Assembly: GCF_023509015.1 (NCBI RefSeq)
Contig: NZ_CP094975.1
Coordinates: 7,501-71,500, forward strand
DNA from: Pseudomonas abieticivorans
Lineage (GTDB): Bacteria; Pseudomonadota; Gammaproteobacteria; Pseudomonadales; Pseudomonadaceae
Direction: 5' to 3'
Length of the DNA stretch: 64,000 bases
Shown here: positions 26,589-38,490 of the stretch, piece by piece
Layout of the letters: each line of letters begins with the position of its first letter
Position numbering within the stretch: the stretch's first letter is position 1
Notes under the pieces: generated by a model
Told to the model about the DNA's origin: nothing
The model's database searches: none
Seen by the model: the letters and a program-made list of their open reading frames with translations, nothing else
Position numbers and translations under genes: made by a program

Positions 26589-28463
26589 ATGTCACCGCCC
26601 CTGTTTTCCTGGCTGCACCGGCTGCTGGCCGCTGCCTGCCTGATGGCCTGCCTGCCCGCCCAGGCCGCCCTCGTCACCGCGATGACGGTGTATGGCGAGC
26701 CGGCCAAATACCCCGCTGATTTCCAGCACTTCGACTACGTGAACCCCAGCGCGCCCAAAGGCGGATCGCTGAGCCGCGCGGCCACGGAAATCGGCCAGTT
26801 CAACTACGTGATGCCCTATGTCGACCAGGGCATCGGCGTGACCCAGGTCGACACCTGGGTCTATTCGCCGTTGGCGTTTCGCTCGCTGGACGAGCCCTAT
26901 ACGGTGTACGGCCTGGTGGCCGAAAAAATGGAACGCGACCCCGATGGCCTGTGGGTGCGCTTTTACCTCAACCCCAAGGCGCGCTTCGATGATGGCGCGC
27001 CCATCACCGCGCAAGACGTGGCCTACACCTACCACTTGCTGATGAGCAAAGGCAGCCTGGGCTTTCGCATGCTCTATGGCGACGTTGCCGAGGTGATCGT
27101 CGAGGGCCCGCGCCAGGTGCGCTTCACCTTCAAGAACAACCTCAACCGCACCCTGGCCCTGGACCTGGCCTCGCTGCACGTGCTGCCGGAACACTGGTGG
27201 AAAACCCGTGACTTTGCCGCCGGCGGTGGCTTCGAAGCGCCGCTGGGCAGTGGCCCGTACCGCGTGTCGAAGATCGACGCCGGGCGCAGCATCAGCTTCG
27301 CACGGGTCAAGGACTGGTGGGCCAAGGACCTGCCGGTGAGCCGTGGCCTGTACAACTTCGACAGCCTGACGGTGAACTTCTACAGCGACACCGAGGTGGC
27401 CCGCCAACTGCTGCAAGCCTCGACGTTCGACTACAACCGCGAGTTCTCATCGTCCGGCTACGTGGTCGGCTACGACGGCCCGCTGCTGAGCGACGGCCGC
27501 CTGCAACGCAGCATCCTCGCGCAGACCCGCCCGGTGGCCGCCCAGGGCTTTGCCTTCAACCTGCAAAACCCGATTTTCAAGGACCGCCGCGTGCGCCAGG
27601 CCATCAGCCTGCTGTGGGATTTCGAGTGGACCAACAAGCAGTTGATGCGCAGCTTCTACACCCGCCAGCACAGCTATTTCCCGAAAAGTGAAATGGCCGC
27701 CCGCCAACTGCCCGACGCCCAAGAGCTGGCGATCCTGGAACCGCTGCGCGGCCAGGTGCCCGACGAGGTGTTTACCCAGGTGTTCCACAACCCCAGCACC
27801 GACGGCAGCGGCTATATCCGCGACAAGCAACTGCAGGCGCTGAAACTGTTGGCGCAGGCCGGCTGGCACCCCGAGCATAACCGCTTGGTGAATGCCCAGG
27901 GCCAGCCGTTGGCCTTCACCTTCCTCGACGGCCAGGGCGGCTTCGACCGCATGATGCTGCCGTTCAAGCGCACGCTAAAACAGATCGGCATCGACATGGA
28001 ATTTCGCCGCATCGACGCCGCGCAATACACCAACCGGGTCAATGCCCGTGACTACGACATGATCGTGGTCACCTTCCCGCGCAGCGGCGACCCGTTGCTC
28101 TCGCCGGGGCGCGAGCTGTACAGCCTGTACGGCTCCAGCAGCGCCAGCCAAGTGGGCAGCTCCAACGCCATGGTGCTGCGCGACCCCGCGGTCGACACGC
28201 TGATCGACGGCCTGGTCAAGGCCAACAGCCGCAACGACATGGTGCACTACGCCCGGGCGTTGGACCGCGTGCTGCAGTGGGGCTACTACAGCATCCAGAA
28301 CTACTACTCCCAGGGCGTGCCCACCGTGTACCTCAACCGCTTCGGCATGCCCAAGGTGCAGCCCGGTTACGACGTGGGCCTGGAAACCTGGTGGCAGATC
28401 AGCCCCAAGGCACTGACCAACCTGCAAATGAGCGCCCTGGCGCATAACCCCGAGGGCCACTGA
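26589..28463 (+). CDS. yejA: YejA-type peptide-binding protein of an ABC importer
   Basis: A 624-residue periplasmic substrate-binding protein (SBP family 5). The signal peptide ends at LPAQA (about residue 26). The mature start [23 protein letters not shown] and [21 protein letters not shown] match YejA, the binding protein of the YejABEF system known for microcin C uptake and, in rhizobia, uptake of other antimicrobial peptides. ATG 26589 places a GAGG (26573) upstream and begins a proper signal peptide; the longer frame from 26466 crosses the terminator. It is one base from yejB. Likely role: capture of oligopeptides in the periplasm for inner-membrane import. Confidence 0.9.
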   Translation: MSPPLFSWLHRLLAAACLMACLPAQAALVTAMTVYGEPAKYPADFQHFDYVNPSAPKGGSLSRAATEIGQFNYVMPYVDQGIGVTQVDTWVYSPLAFRSLDEPYTVYGLVAEKMERDPDGLWVRFYLNPKARFDDGAPITAQDVAYTYHLLMSKGSLGFRMLYGDVAEVIVEGPRQVRFTFKNNLNRTLALDLASLHVLPEHWWKTRDFAAGGGFEAPLGSGPYRVSKIDAGRSISFARVKDWWAKDLPVSRGLYNFDSLTVNFYSDTEVARQLLQASTFDYNREFSSSGYVVGYDGPLLSDGRLQRSILAQTRPVAAQGFAFNLQNPIFKDRRVRQAISLLWDFEWTNKQLMRSFYTRQHSYFPKSEMAARQLPDAQELAILEPLRGQVPDEVFTQVFHNPSTDGSGYIRDKQLQALKLLAQAGWHPEHNRLVNAQGQPLAFTFLDGQGGFDRMMLPFKRTLKQIGIDMEFRRIDAAQYTNRVNARDYDMIVVTFPRSGDPLLSPGRELYSLYGSSSASQVGSSNAMVLRDPAVDTLIDGLVKANSRNDMVHYARALDRVLQWGYYSIQNYYSQGVPTVYLNRFGMPKVQPGYDVGLETWWQISPKALTNLQMSALAHNPEGH

Positions 28464-28464
28464 C

Positions 28465-29535
28465 ATGCTGCATTACATCGCAAGGCGCCTGTTGCTGATC
28501 ATCCCCACGTTGCTGTGCATCCTGGTGGTCAATTTTGTCATCGTGCAGGCCGCACCCGGCGGCCCCGTAGACCAGGCCATCGCCCGCCTGCAAGGCGCCG
28601 GCAGCCACGGCGTGGGCGGCGGTGGCGGCGAAATGGCCGGCGGCGGCAGTGGCGCCAGCCGCAGCAGCCGCGGCCTGGACCCGGCCCTGATCGAGGAAAT
28701 AAAGCAGCACTACGGCTTCGACAAACCCATGCACGAACGCCTGTGGCTGATGCTGAAAAACTACGCACGGCTGGATTTCGGCACCAGCTTCTTTCGGGGT
28801 GCGCCGGTCACCGAGTTGATTGCCCAGAAAATGCCCACGACCCTGTCGCTGGGGTTGTGGGCCACGCTGATCACCTACCTGATCTCCATACCGCTGGGCA
28901 TCCGCAAGGCCGTGCACCACGGCAGCCGCTTCGATGTGTGGAGCAGCACGGCGATCATCCTGGGCTACGCGATGCCGGCGTTCCTGTTCGCCATTTTGCT
29001 GATCGTGGTATTTGCCGGCGGCAGCTACCTCAACTGGTTCCCGGTGCAGGGCCTGGTGTCCGATGACTTTGCCAGCCTGTCTCCCTGGGGCAAGGTGGGC
29101 GACTATTTGTGGCACCTGGTACTGCCGGTCGGCGCACTGGTGATCGGCGGGTTCGCCACGCTCACCATCCTCACCAAAAACAGCTTCCTCAACGAGATCA
29201 GCCGCCAGTACGTGGTCACTGCCAAAGCCAAGGGCCTGGCCGATGGCCGGGTGCTTTACGGCCACGTGTTTCGCAACGCCATGCTGCTGGTGCTGGCCGG
29301 CATACCGCAGGCGCTGATCGAGGTGTTTTTCGCCGGTTCCCTGTTGATCGAAACCATCTTCAACCTCGACGGCATCGGCCGCATGAGTTACGACGCGGCG
29401 GTGTCGCGCGACTACCCGGTGGTGTTCGGCACGCTGTTTTTGTTCACCCTGTTTGGCCTGCTGATCAAACTGTTGGGCGACCTGTGCTACACCCTGGTCG
29501 ACCCGCGCATCGACTTTGCCGCGAGGACCGCCTGA
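28465..29535 (+). CDS. yejB: YejB-type ABC permease
   Basis: A 356-residue inner-membrane permease. It starts with the YejB pattern [20 protein letters not shown] and [16 protein letters not shown], and has the family's glycine-rich periplasmic insert ([13 protein letters not shown]) before [20 protein letters not shown]. The EAA-type loop lies in [23 protein letters not shown]. Strong resemblance to E. coli YejB along the whole length. One base after yejA and one base before yejE. Confidence 0.92.
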   Translation: MLHYIARRLLLIIPTLLCILVVNFVIVQAAPGGPVDQAIARLQGAGSHGVGGGGGEMAGGGSGASRSSRGLDPALIEEIKQHYGFDKPMHERLWLMLKNYARLDFGTSFFRGAPVTELIAQKMPTTLSLGLWATLITYLISIPLGIRKAVHHGSRFDVWSSTAIILGYAMPAFLFAILLIVVFAGGSYLNWFPVQGLVSDDFASLSPWGKVGDYLWHLVLPVGALVIGGFATLTILTKNSFLNEISRQYVVTAKAKGLADGRVLYGHVFRNAMLLVLAGIPQALIEVFFAGSLLIETIFNLDGIGRMSYDAAVSRDYPVVFGTLFLFTLFGLLIKLLGDLCYTLVDPRIDFAARTA

Positions 29536-29536
29536 T

Positions 29537-30559
29537 ATGTTCACCTTCTCCCCGCTGGGCCAACGGCGCCTGGCGCGCTTCAAGGCCAACCGCCGCGGCT
29601 GGTGGTCGCTGTGGCTGTTCATCGGGCTGTGCGGGCTGTGCCTGTGCGGCGAGTTGATCGCCAACGATAAACCGCTGGTGATCCGCTACCAGGGCAACCT
29701 CTACTACCCCACCCTGCACACCTACCAAGAGACTGATTTTGGCGGTGAACTGCCGTTCGAGCCCGACTATTCCAGCCAATACGTGCGCGACCTGATCAAG
29801 GCCAAGGCCGGCTGGATGCTGTTCGCGCCCATCCCCTTCAGCTACGACACGGTCAACTATGACCTGGCGCAACCGGCCCCCAGCCCACCCAGCCGGCAGA
29901 ACTGGCTGGGCACCGATGACCAGGCCCGCGATGTATTGGCGCGGGCCTTGTACGGTGCACGCATCTCGATCCTCTTTGCCCTGTTGCTGACGCTGATCAG
30001 CACCGTGATCGGCGTATTCGCCGGGGCCATCCAGGGCTATTACGGCGGCCTGGTCGACCTGCTCGGCCAGCGCCTGCTGGAAATCTGGTCGGGCTTGCCG
30101 GTGCTGTACCTGTTGATCATCCTCTCGGGCTTCGTGGCACCGAGTTTCTGGTGGCTGCTGGGCATCATGGCGCTGTTTTCCTGGCTGGCGCTGGTGGACG
30201 TGGTGCGCGCCGAGTTCCTGCGTGGGCGCAGCCTGGAATACGTCAAGGCCGCCCGCGCCCTGGGCTTGACCGATGGTGCGCTGATGCGCCGGCACATTCT
30301 GCCCAACGCCATGACCTCGACCCTGACCTACCTGCCGTTCATCCTCACCGGCGCCATTTCCACCCTCACCGCCCTGGATTTCCTGGGCTTCGGCATGCCC
30401 GCAGGCACCGCTTCGCTGGGCGAGTTGATCGGCCAGGCCAAGCGCAACCTGCAAGCCCCCTGGCTGGGCCTGACCGCCTTCTGCGCCCTGGCGCTGATCC
30501 TGTCCTTGCTGGTGTTCATCGGCGAAGCCTGCCGCGACGCCTTTGACCCTCGGAGCTGA
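29537..30559 (+). CDS. yejE: YejE-type ABC permease
   Basis: A 340-residue inner-membrane permease of the OppC class, second pore subunit of the YejABEF importer. The N-terminus (SPLGQRRLARFKANRRGWWSLW) and the large periplasmic segment after the first helix, with YRYQGNLYYPTLHTYQETDFGGELPFEPDY-like residues, are typical of YejE. The cytoplasmic loop KAARALGLTDGALMRRHILPNA contacts the ATPase. ATG 29537 is used since an upstream in-frame start would lie in yejB. Confidence 0.92.
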   Translation: MFTFSPLGQRRLARFKANRRGWWSLWLFIGLCGLCLCGELIANDKPLVIRYQGNLYYPTLHTYQETDFGGELPFEPDYSSQYVRDLIKAKAGWMLFAPIPFSYDTVNYDLAQPAPSPPSRQNWLGTDDQARDVLARALYGARISILFALLLTLISTVIGVFAGAIQGYYGGLVDLLGQRLLEIWSGLPVLYLLIILSGFVAPSFWWLLGIMALFSWLALVDVVRAEFLRGRSLEYVKAARALGLTDGALMRRHILPNAMTSTLTYLPFILTGAISTLTALDFLGFGMPAGTASLGELIGQAKRNLQAPWLGLTAFCALALILSLLVFIGEACRDAFDPRS

Positions 30560-30561
30560 CC

Positions 30562-32168
<1,607 letters not shown>

Positions 32169-32172
<4 letters not shown>

Positions 32173-32591
32173 TTCGGCGTGGGCGCGGCCACCGGTTCGT
32201 CAAATACCCGGTCGAACAGCCACTGGAACACCAGCGCGTAGAAAAAGAAAAACACGAACAGCCCGACGTCCGTCACCAGCGCCGCCCCTAGGCCGATCTG
32301 CAACCACCAGGCGATCACCGGGAGCAGCATCACCGTCAACCCACCCTCAAACCCCAGCGCGTGCAACACGCGCCGGGCGGCGGTGCGCGGGCGGCCTTTT
32401 TCCCAGCGCTCGAACAGCGCGTTGAACAGCATGTTCCAGGCCAGCGCCACGCTGCTGAGCACCACCGCCAAGCCGGTGGAGGTGCCCAGCCCCTGGGCGA
32501 AGATCGCGTCCAGCGCAGGGCCTACGCAAAACACGGCGATGCCCTCGTACAGCACGGCCTGGACGATCTTGCGGCGTGCACCTTGCATCAT
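32169..32591 (-). CDS. PACE family multidrug/biocide efflux transporter
   Basis: A 140-residue membrane protein with four helices arranged as two bacterial-transmembrane-pair units. Family hallmarks are the glutamate in LYEGIAVFCVGPALDAIF (helix 1) and NMLFNALFERWE after helix 2. PACE proteins such as AceI are proton-coupled exporters of chlorhexidine, proflavine and short diamines. ATG 32591 has AGGAG four bases upstream; ATG 32588 is equally possible. Divergent from the LysR gene at 32786, which may regulate it as LysR partners of PACE genes often do. Confidence 0.85.
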
Positions 32592-32785
32592 GACGCTCCT
32601 GGTTTGACTGAGGCAGGCAGGATGCGACAAACAGTGGGGGGCGGCAAATGAGCATAATTGAGCGACGCTGAAATGAATTTGACTGGCGTTGTCATCAGGC
32701 CCAGCAACATTTGACAGCCCTGCCCGCCAAGGCTAGCTTCGCCACAAACGGCTGTACCCGACGGCCGCGCGATTGGAAAAACTGC

Positions 32786-33706
32786 GTGTTCGCCAAACTC
32801 CCCCTCACCGCCCTGCGCGCGTTTGAATCCGCTGCCCGCCTGGGTGGTTTCAAGGCGGCGGCCGATGAACTGGCGGTCACCCCCGCCGCCGTGTCCCACC
32901 AAATCAAGGCACTGGAGCAAAGCCTGGGCGCCTTATTGTTCGAGCGCACCGGCCAAGGGGTGCGGCTGACGCCGACCGGCGAGCGGCTGGCGAGCCAGGT
33001 GCACGAAAGCCTGAGCACACTTGCAGTCAGCTTGAGGCGTTTCAACGACGACTGCGACGACCAACGCCTGACCCTGAGCACCACGCCGGCCTTTGCCAGC
33101 CTGTGGCTGATCCCGCGCCTGGGGGACTTCCACCGCCAGTACCCGCACATTCACGTGCGGGTGGAAACCAGCAACGCGCTGGTGGACCTGGCGCGCGATG
33201 CCAGCATTGACCTGGCCCTGCGCGCGCAATTCAAACCGGACCCGGCGTTGTTCGCCCTGCCCTTGCTGGCCGAACACTTCGCCGTTTACGCGCCGCCCGG
33301 CTGGGCGCCACCTGCCGCCCCTGCGCCACTGGAACTGATCACGGTGCCTTGGCACGGCGATACCCAGCACGCCGTGGATTGGCCCGCGTGGTGCGCCTTG
33401 AGTGGCCACGATGATTGGCTGCAACGCGCCCGCTTGCGCCAGTACGACGATGAGCACTATGCCTTGCAAGCGGCGGCGGCCGGCCATGGCCTTGTGCTGG
33501 CAAGCGATGTACTGGCGGCCAACAGTATTGCCACAGGGTTGCTGACAGCTTATCGACCCGACATCAGCATAGCCGTGGCCACCTACACGGCGGTGTGCGT
33601 GCCGGGCCAGGAGCGGCGCACACCGGTGCGTGAATTTTTGCGGTGGTTGCAGGGCGCCCTCTGCGCGGATCAATCCGTTGCTGAAGAACAACGCAATCTC
33701 TTGTAG
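32786..33706 (+). CDS. LysR family transcriptional regulator (GcvA/AmpR-like)
   Basis: A 306-residue regulator. N-terminal helix-turn-helix (FAKLPLTALRAFESAARLGGFKAAADELAVTPAAVSHQIKALEQSLGA, about residues 2-50) is of the GcvA/AmpR type; a LysR effector domain follows. GTG 32786 is chosen with GGAAAA upstream; the frame from 32711 adds a tail unlike the family. It is divergent from the PACE exporter. A dyad TGAC-N7-GTCA at 32680-32694 in the gap could be its binding site. It lies upstream of mexEF-oprN in the same orientation, as mexT does in P. aeruginosa, but its sequence is not MexT-like. Its stop codon sits inside a REP-like palindrome. Confidence 0.87.
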   Translation: MFAKLPLTALRAFESAARLGGFKAAADELAVTPAAVSHQIKALEQSLGALLFERTGQGVRLTPTGERLASQVHESLSTLAVSLRRFNDDCDDQRLTLSTTPAFASLWLIPRLGDFHRQYPHIHVRVETSNALVDLARDASIDLALRAQFKPDPALFALPLLAEHFAVYAPPGWAPPAAPAPLELITVPWHGDTQHAVDWPAWCALSGHDDWLQRARLRQYDDEHYALQAAAAGHGLVLASDVLAANSIATGLLTAYRPDISIAVATYTAVCVPGQERRTPVREFLRWLQGALCADQSVAEEQRNLL

Positions 33707-33788
33707 GAGCCAATTGATCCGCGAAGCAAACACCGCGGTGTCTGCGGTAAACCGTGCTGTTCTTTGCGCGGATCAACCCCCGCCTACA
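33702..33788. repeat. REP-like palindrome downstream of lysR
   Basis: Imperfect inverted repeat: TGTAGGAGCCAATTGATCCGCG at the left faces the complement of CGCGGATCAACCCCCGCCTACA at the right, around a roughly 44-base centre. The left end overlaps the LysR stop codon. The 'tgtagg...gatccgcg' core is the style of Pseudomonas extragenic palindromes. It may also act as a transcript end. Confidence 0.6.
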
Positions 33789-33955
33789 GACAGAAATTGT
33801 GCGCCTGGGCTGATATCAAGAAAGCAATTCACCCCTAGCGTACCGTGGCGCCTGCAAATGGCTTGCCGAACGTCAAGATTCGGCGCATTCCGATATCACC
33901 CTAATTAATAGCAAGCTCACGAAACCCCCGCCCCACAAGGCCTGCAGCCGCTCTG

Positions 33956-33972
33956 TATCATTCTGAATGATA
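33956..33972. promoter_or_regulatory. perfect 17-bp palindrome, candidate operator of mexEF-oprN
   Basis: TATCATTCTGAATGATA is an exact 8-1-8 inverted repeat 87 bases before the mexE start. It contains an ATC-N9-GAT arrangement consistent with a LysR- or TetR-type site. The rest of the 33789-34058 gap contains no gene that I can see. Confidence 0.5.
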
Positions 33973-34058
33973 TTTATGTTCGGCCCATTCGATTCGTCGA
34001 TGACGCTCGCGCAGAACACACTCCGCCCATTCTTCTAACTCCATTGGCGGACGTACAC

Positions 34059-35297
34059 ATGGAACGGTCAATCAAACATTTGCGCTTTCCCCTCGCGGCC
34101 CTGGCGGTCGTGGTGATGAGCGCCTGTGGTCGCAGCCCTGACGTGGCTCAGGCACCCGCGGCACCGAAGGTCACCGTGGCCAAGGTACTGGAACAGCCGG
34201 TTAACGAATGGGACGAGTTCACCGGGCGCCTGGAGGCGCCGGAAACCGTCGAGGTGCGCCCGCGGGTGTCCGGCCAGATCGATGCCGTGGCGTTTACCGA
34301 TGGCGCTCTGGTGAAAAAGGGCGACCTGCTGTTCCAGATCGACCCACGCCCGTTCCAGGCTGAAGTAAACCGCCTGCAGGCCCAGGTGCAGCAGGCCCGC
34401 GCCAGCGCCCAGCGCAATGACAGCGAAGCCCAACGTGGCGAACGCCTGCGGGCCAGCAATGCGATCTCCACCGAGCTTGCCGAGTCGCGCACCACTGCCG
34501 CCCAGGAAGCCCGCGCCGCAGTCGCCGCGACCCAGGCGCAACTGGACCTGGCCAAACTGAATTTGAGCTTTACCCGCGTGACCGCCCCTATCAGCGGCCG
34601 CGTCAGCCGGGCGGAAATCACCGCCGGCAACATCGTTACCGCCGACGTCACCGCGCTGACCAGCGTGGTGAGCACGGACAAAGTGTATGCCTACTTCGAT
34701 GCCGACGAGCGTGTGTACCTCAAGTACACCCAGCTCGCCCGCAAAGGCCAGCGCGGCGCTACCACGCCGGTGTACATGGGCCTGTCCAATGAAGAAGGCA
34801 ACCCCCACCTGGGCCAGATGAACTTCGTCGACAACCAGGTCAACCCGCGCACCGGCACCATCCGTGGCCGCGCGGTGTTCGACAACGAAGACGGCAGCTT
34901 CACCCCTGGCCTTTACACCCGCCTGAAACTGGTGGGCAGCGGCACCTACGACGCCGTGCTGATCAAGGACGAGGCCGTGGGCACCGACCTTGGCAAGAAG
35001 TTCGTGCTGGTGATGGACAAGGACCACAAGGCCAATTACCGCGCCATCGAACTGGGCCCGAAACTGGAAGGCTTGCGCATCGTGCGCAGCGGCCTGGCCA
35101 AGGACGACACCATCGTGGTCAACGGCCTGCAGCGCGTACGCCCAGGCTCGCAAGTCGACGCCCAGGACTCGCCAATGGCCAGCCCCGCCACCCTCGCGGC
35201 GCTTGCCCAGCAACGCCAGGCGCTGGAAGCCAGCAACTCGCCCAACGCCCCCGTCGGCGCCGTGAAAGTGGCCGCCGTCGCGACCCCACGCGGTTAA
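34059..35297 (+). CDS. mexE: MexE-like periplasmic adaptor of an RND efflux pump
   Basis: A 412-residue membrane-fusion protein. The signal ends in the lipobox VVMSAC, so the protein is lipid-anchored in the periplasm. The order is barrel/lipoyl (VEVRPRVSGQIDAVAFTDGALVKKGDLLFQID-like region near residues 55-90), coiled-coil hairpin (QAEVNRLQAQVQQARASAQ to AQLDLAKLNLSF), then beta-barrel with TGTIRGRAVFDNEDGSFTPGLY. ATG 34059 begins MERSIKHLRFPL as in MexE. It bridges MexF and OprN. First gene of the operon; a 17-bp palindrome lies upstream. Confidence 0.85.
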   Translation: MERSIKHLRFPLAALAVVVMSACGRSPDVAQAPAAPKVTVAKVLEQPVNEWDEFTGRLEAPETVEVRPRVSGQIDAVAFTDGALVKKGDLLFQIDPRPFQAEVNRLQAQVQQARASAQRNDSEAQRGERLRASNAISTELAESRTTAAQEARAAVAATQAQLDLAKLNLSFTRVTAPISGRVSRAEITAGNIVTADVTALTSVVSTDKVYAYFDADERVYLKYTQLARKGQRGATTPVYMGLSNEEGNPHLGQMNFVDNQVNPRTGTIRGRAVFDNEDGSFTPGLYTRLKLVGSGTYDAVLIKDEAVGTDLGKKFVLVMDKDHKANYRAIELGPKLEGLRIVRSGLAKDDTIVVNGLQRVRPGSQVDAQDSPMASPATLAALAQQRQALEASNSPNAPVGAVKVAAVATPRG

Positions 35298-35310
35298 CAG
35301 GATCATTGCG

Positions 35311-38300
35311 ATGAACTTCTCACAATTCTTTATCCGGCGGCCGATCTTCGCCGCCGTGCTGTCGCTGCTGATCCTGATCGCCGGGGCCATCTCGCTGTTC
35401 CAACTGCCGATCAGCGAATACCCCGAAGTAGTGCCGCCGACCGTAGTGGTGCGCGCCAACTTCCCCGGTGCCAACCCCAAGGTCATCGGCGAAACTGTGG
35501 CCGCGCCGCTTGAGCAAGCCATCACTGGCGTTGAGAACATGCTGTACATGAGCTCGCAGTCCACCGCCGACGGCAAGCTCACCCTGACCATCACCTTCGC
35601 CCTGGGCACGGACCTGGACAACGCCCAGGTGCAGGTGCAGAACCGCGTGACCCGCACCGAGCCCAAGTTGCCCGAAGAGGTGACCCGCATCGGCATCACC
35701 GTGGACAAGGCCTCGCCAGACCTCACTATGGTCGTGCACTTGACCTCGCCCGACAAACGCTACGACATGCTCTACCTGTCCAACTACGCCATCCTCAACA
35801 TCAAGGATGAACTGGCGCGCCTGGGCGGCGTGGGCGACGTGCAGTTGTTCGGCATGGGCGACTACTCGCTGCGTGTGTGGCTGGACCCCAACAAGACCGC
35901 TTCGCGCAACCTGACCGCCACCGACGTGGTCACCGCCATTCGCGAGCAGAACCGTCAGGTCGCGGCCGGCCAACTGGGTTCGCCACCCTCGCCGAGCGCC
36001 ACCAGCTTCCAGATGTCGATCAATACCCAAGGCCGCCTGGTCACTGAGGAAGAGTTCGAGAACATCATCATCCGCACCGGTGCCGACGGCGAGATCACCC
36101 GCCTCAAGGACATCGCCCGCATCGAACTGGGTTCCAGCCAGTACGCCCTGCGCTCGTTGCTCAACAACCAGCCGGCCGTGGCCATCCCGATCTTCCAGCG
36201 CCCAGGCTCCAATGCCATCGACATCTCCAATGAAGTGCGGGCCAAGATGGCCGAACTGAAGAAGAGCTTCCCCGAAGGCATGGACTACAGCATCGTCTAC
36301 GACCCGACCATCTTCGTGCGTGGCTCCATCGAAGCGGTGATCCACACCCTGTTCGAAGCACTGATCCTGGTGGTGCTGGTGGTGATCCTGTTCCTGCAAA
36401 CCTGGCGCGCCTCGATCATCCCGCTGGTGGCCGTGCCGGTATCCTTGATCGGTACCTTCGCGGTGATGCACCTGTTCGGCTTCTCGCTCAACGCCCTGTC
36501 GCTGTTCGGCCTGGTGCTGGCCATCGGCATCGTGGTGGACGACGCCATCGTGGTGGTGGAAAACGTGGAACGCAACATCGAGCTGGGGCTCAACCCGGTC
36601 GATGCCACCAAACGTGCGATGCGTGAAGTGACCGGCCCGATCATCGCCACGGCGCTGGTGTTGTGCGCGGTGTTCGTGCCGGCAGCGTTCATCTCCGGCC
36701 TTACCGGGCAGTTCTACAAGCAGTTCGCGCTGACCATCGCGATTTCCACGGTGATCTCGGCGTTCAACTCCCTGACCCTGTCGCCAGCCCTGGCCGCGGT
36801 ATTGCTCAAGGCCCACGATGCCCCCAAGGACCGTTTCTCGCGGGTACTGGACACGCTTTTGGGCGGCTGGTTGTTCCGCCCCTTCAACCGCTTTTTCGTC
36901 AAGGCCAGCCACGGCTACGTGGGCACCGTTGCCCGGGTTATCCGCAGCAGCGGCATCGCGTTGGTCGTGTACGCAGGCTTCATGGTGTTGACCTGGGTGG
37001 GCTTTGCCAACACCCCGACCGGCTTCGTGCCCAGCCAGGACAAACAGTACCTGGTGGCCTTCGCGCAACTGCCGGACGCGTCCAGCCTGGACCGCACCGA
37101 AGATGTCATCAAGCGCATGTCCGACATCGCCATGAAGCAGCCGGGCGTGGCCAACGCCATCGCCTTCCCGGGCCTGTCGATTAACGGTTTCACCAACAGC
37201 CCGAACAACGGCATCGTGTTCGTGGCCTTGAAAGACTTCGACGAGCGCAAGGACCCCAGCGAATCGGCCAACGCCATCGCCGCGGCGCTGAACGGCAAGT
37301 ACGCGAGCATCCAGGACGCCTACATGGCGATCTTCCCGCCGCCGCCGGTACAGGGCCTGGGCACCATCGGGGGCTTCCGCCTGCAAGTCGAGGACCGTGG
37401 CAACCTGGGCTACGACGAGCTGTACAAGGAAACCCAGAACATCATCACCAAGAGCCGCAGCGTGCCGGAACTGGCCGGGCTGTTCACCAGCTACACCGTC
37501 AACGTGCCGCAGGTGGACGCCGCCATCGACCGTGAAAAAGCCAAGACCCACGGCGTGGCCATCAGCGACATCTTCGACACCCTGCAGGTGTACCTGGGCT
37601 CGCTGTATGCCAACGACTTCAACCGCTTTGGCCGTACCTACCAGGTCAACGTGCAGGCTGAGCAACAGTTCCGCCTGGAGCCGGAGCAGATCGGCCAGTT
37701 GAAGGTGCGCAACAACCAGGGCGAGATGATCCCGCTGGCCACCTTCATCAAGGTGACCGACACCGCTGGCCCTGACCGCGTGATGCACTACAACGGTTTT
37801 GTCACCGCCGAGATCAACGGTGCCGCGGCACCGGGCTACAGCTCGGGCCAAGCCCAGGCCGCCGTGGAAAAACTGCTCAAGGACGAGTTGCCCAACGGCA
37901 TGACCTACGAGTGGACCGACCTGACCTACCAGCAGATCCTCTCGGGCAATACCGCGTTGTTCGTGTTCCCGCTGTGCGTGCTGCTGGCCTTCCTGGTACT
38001 GGCCGCGCAATACGAGAGCTGGAGCCTGCCTTTGGCGGTGATCCTGATCGTGCCGATGACCCTGCTCTCGGCGATCGCCGGGGTGATGATCGCCGGCAGC
38101 GACAACAACATCTTCACCCAGATCGGCCTGATCGTACTGGTGGGGTTGGCGTGCAAAAACGCGATCCTGATCGTGGAGTTTGCCAAGGACAAACAGGAAG
38201 AAGGCCTGGACCCACTGGCTGCCGTGCTGGAAGCCTGCCGGATGCGTTTGCGGCCGATCCTGATGACCTCGTTCGCCTTCATCATGGGCGTGGTGCCCTT

Positions 38301-38490
38301 GGTGCTGTCGTCCGGCGCCGGTGCCGAAATGCGGCATGCCATGGGCGTGGCGGTGTTCTCCGGCATGCTGGGGGTGACCTTCTTCGGCCTATTGCTGACC
38401 CCGGTGTTCTTCGTGTTGATCCGTCGTTATGTGGAACGCAGCCAGGCGCGTAAAGCGGCCAAGGCCCTGAAACTTGAGGTGCAAGCATGA
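35311..38490 (+). CDS. mexF: MexF-like RND inner-membrane efflux transporter
   Basis: A 1059-residue RND pump, nearly the length of P. aeruginosa MexF and very close to it in the remembered sequence (start NFSQFFIRRPIFAAVLSLL). Twelve membrane helices and two large periplasmic loops. The proton-relay aspartates lie in GIVVDDAIVVVENVERN, and the second-half helix motif is GLACKNAILIVEFAKD. MexEF-OprN exports chloramphenicol, fluoroquinolones, trimethoprim and quorum-sensing precursors in P. aeruginosa. Starts 13 bases after mexE and overlaps oprN by four bases. Confidence 0.92.
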   Translation: MNFSQFFIRRPIFAAVLSLLILIAGAISLFQLPISEYPEVVPPTVVVRANFPGANPKVIGETVAAPLEQAITGVENMLYMSSQSTADGKLTLTITFALGTDLDNAQVQVQNRVTRTEPKLPEEVTRIGITVDKASPDLTMVVHLTSPDKRYDMLYLSNYAILNIKDELARLGGVGDVQLFGMGDYSLRVWLDPNKTASRNLTATDVVTAIREQNRQVAAGQLGSPPSPSATSFQMSINTQGRLVTEEEFENIIIRTGADGEITRLKDIARIELGSSQYALRSLLNNQPAVAIPIFQRPGSNAIDISNEVRAKMAELKKSFPEGMDYSIVYDPTIFVRGSIEAVIHTLFEALILVVLVVILFLQTWRASIIPLVAVPVSLIGTFAVMHLFGFSLNALSLFGLVLAIGIVVDDAIVVVENVERNIELGLNPVDATKRAMREVTGPIIATALVLCAVFVPAAFISGLTGQFYKQFALTIAISTVISAFNSLTLSPALAAVLLKAHDAPKDRFSRVLDTLLGGWLFRPFNRFFVKASHGYVGTVARVIRSSGIALVVYAGFMVLTWVGFANTPTGFVPSQDKQYLVAFAQLPDASSLDRTEDVIKRMSDIAMKQPGVANAIAFPGLSINGFTNSPNNGIVFVALKDFDERKDPSESANAIAAALNGKYASIQDAYMAIFPPPPVQGLGTIGGFRLQVEDRGNLGYDELYKETQNIITKSRSVPELAGLFTSYTVNVPQVDAAIDREKAKTHGVAISDIFDTLQVYLGSLYANDFNRFGRTYQVNVQAEQQFRLEPEQIGQLKVRNNQGEMIPLATFIKVTDTAGPDRVMHYNGFVTAEINGAAAPGYSSGQAQAAVEKLLKDELPNGMTYEWTDLTYQQILSGNTALFVFPLCVLLAFLVLAAQYESWSLPLAVILIVPMTLLSAIAGVMIAGSDNNIFTQIGLIVLVGLACKNAILIVEFAKDKQEEGLDPLAAVLEACRMRLRPILMTSFAFIMGVVPLVLSSGAGAEMRHAMGVAVFSGMLGVTFFGLLLTPVFFVLIRRYVERSQARKAAKALKLEVQA

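Noticed and set aside
32786..33706. The LysR gene as mexT
   Set aside because: Position fits, but its N-terminal DNA-binding region is GcvA/AmpR-like and it is paired with a divergent PACE gene.
35320..38337. 1005-codon open frame on the minus strand opposite mexF
   Set aside because: Same kind of antisense shadow; His/Gln-rich with no recognisable fold.
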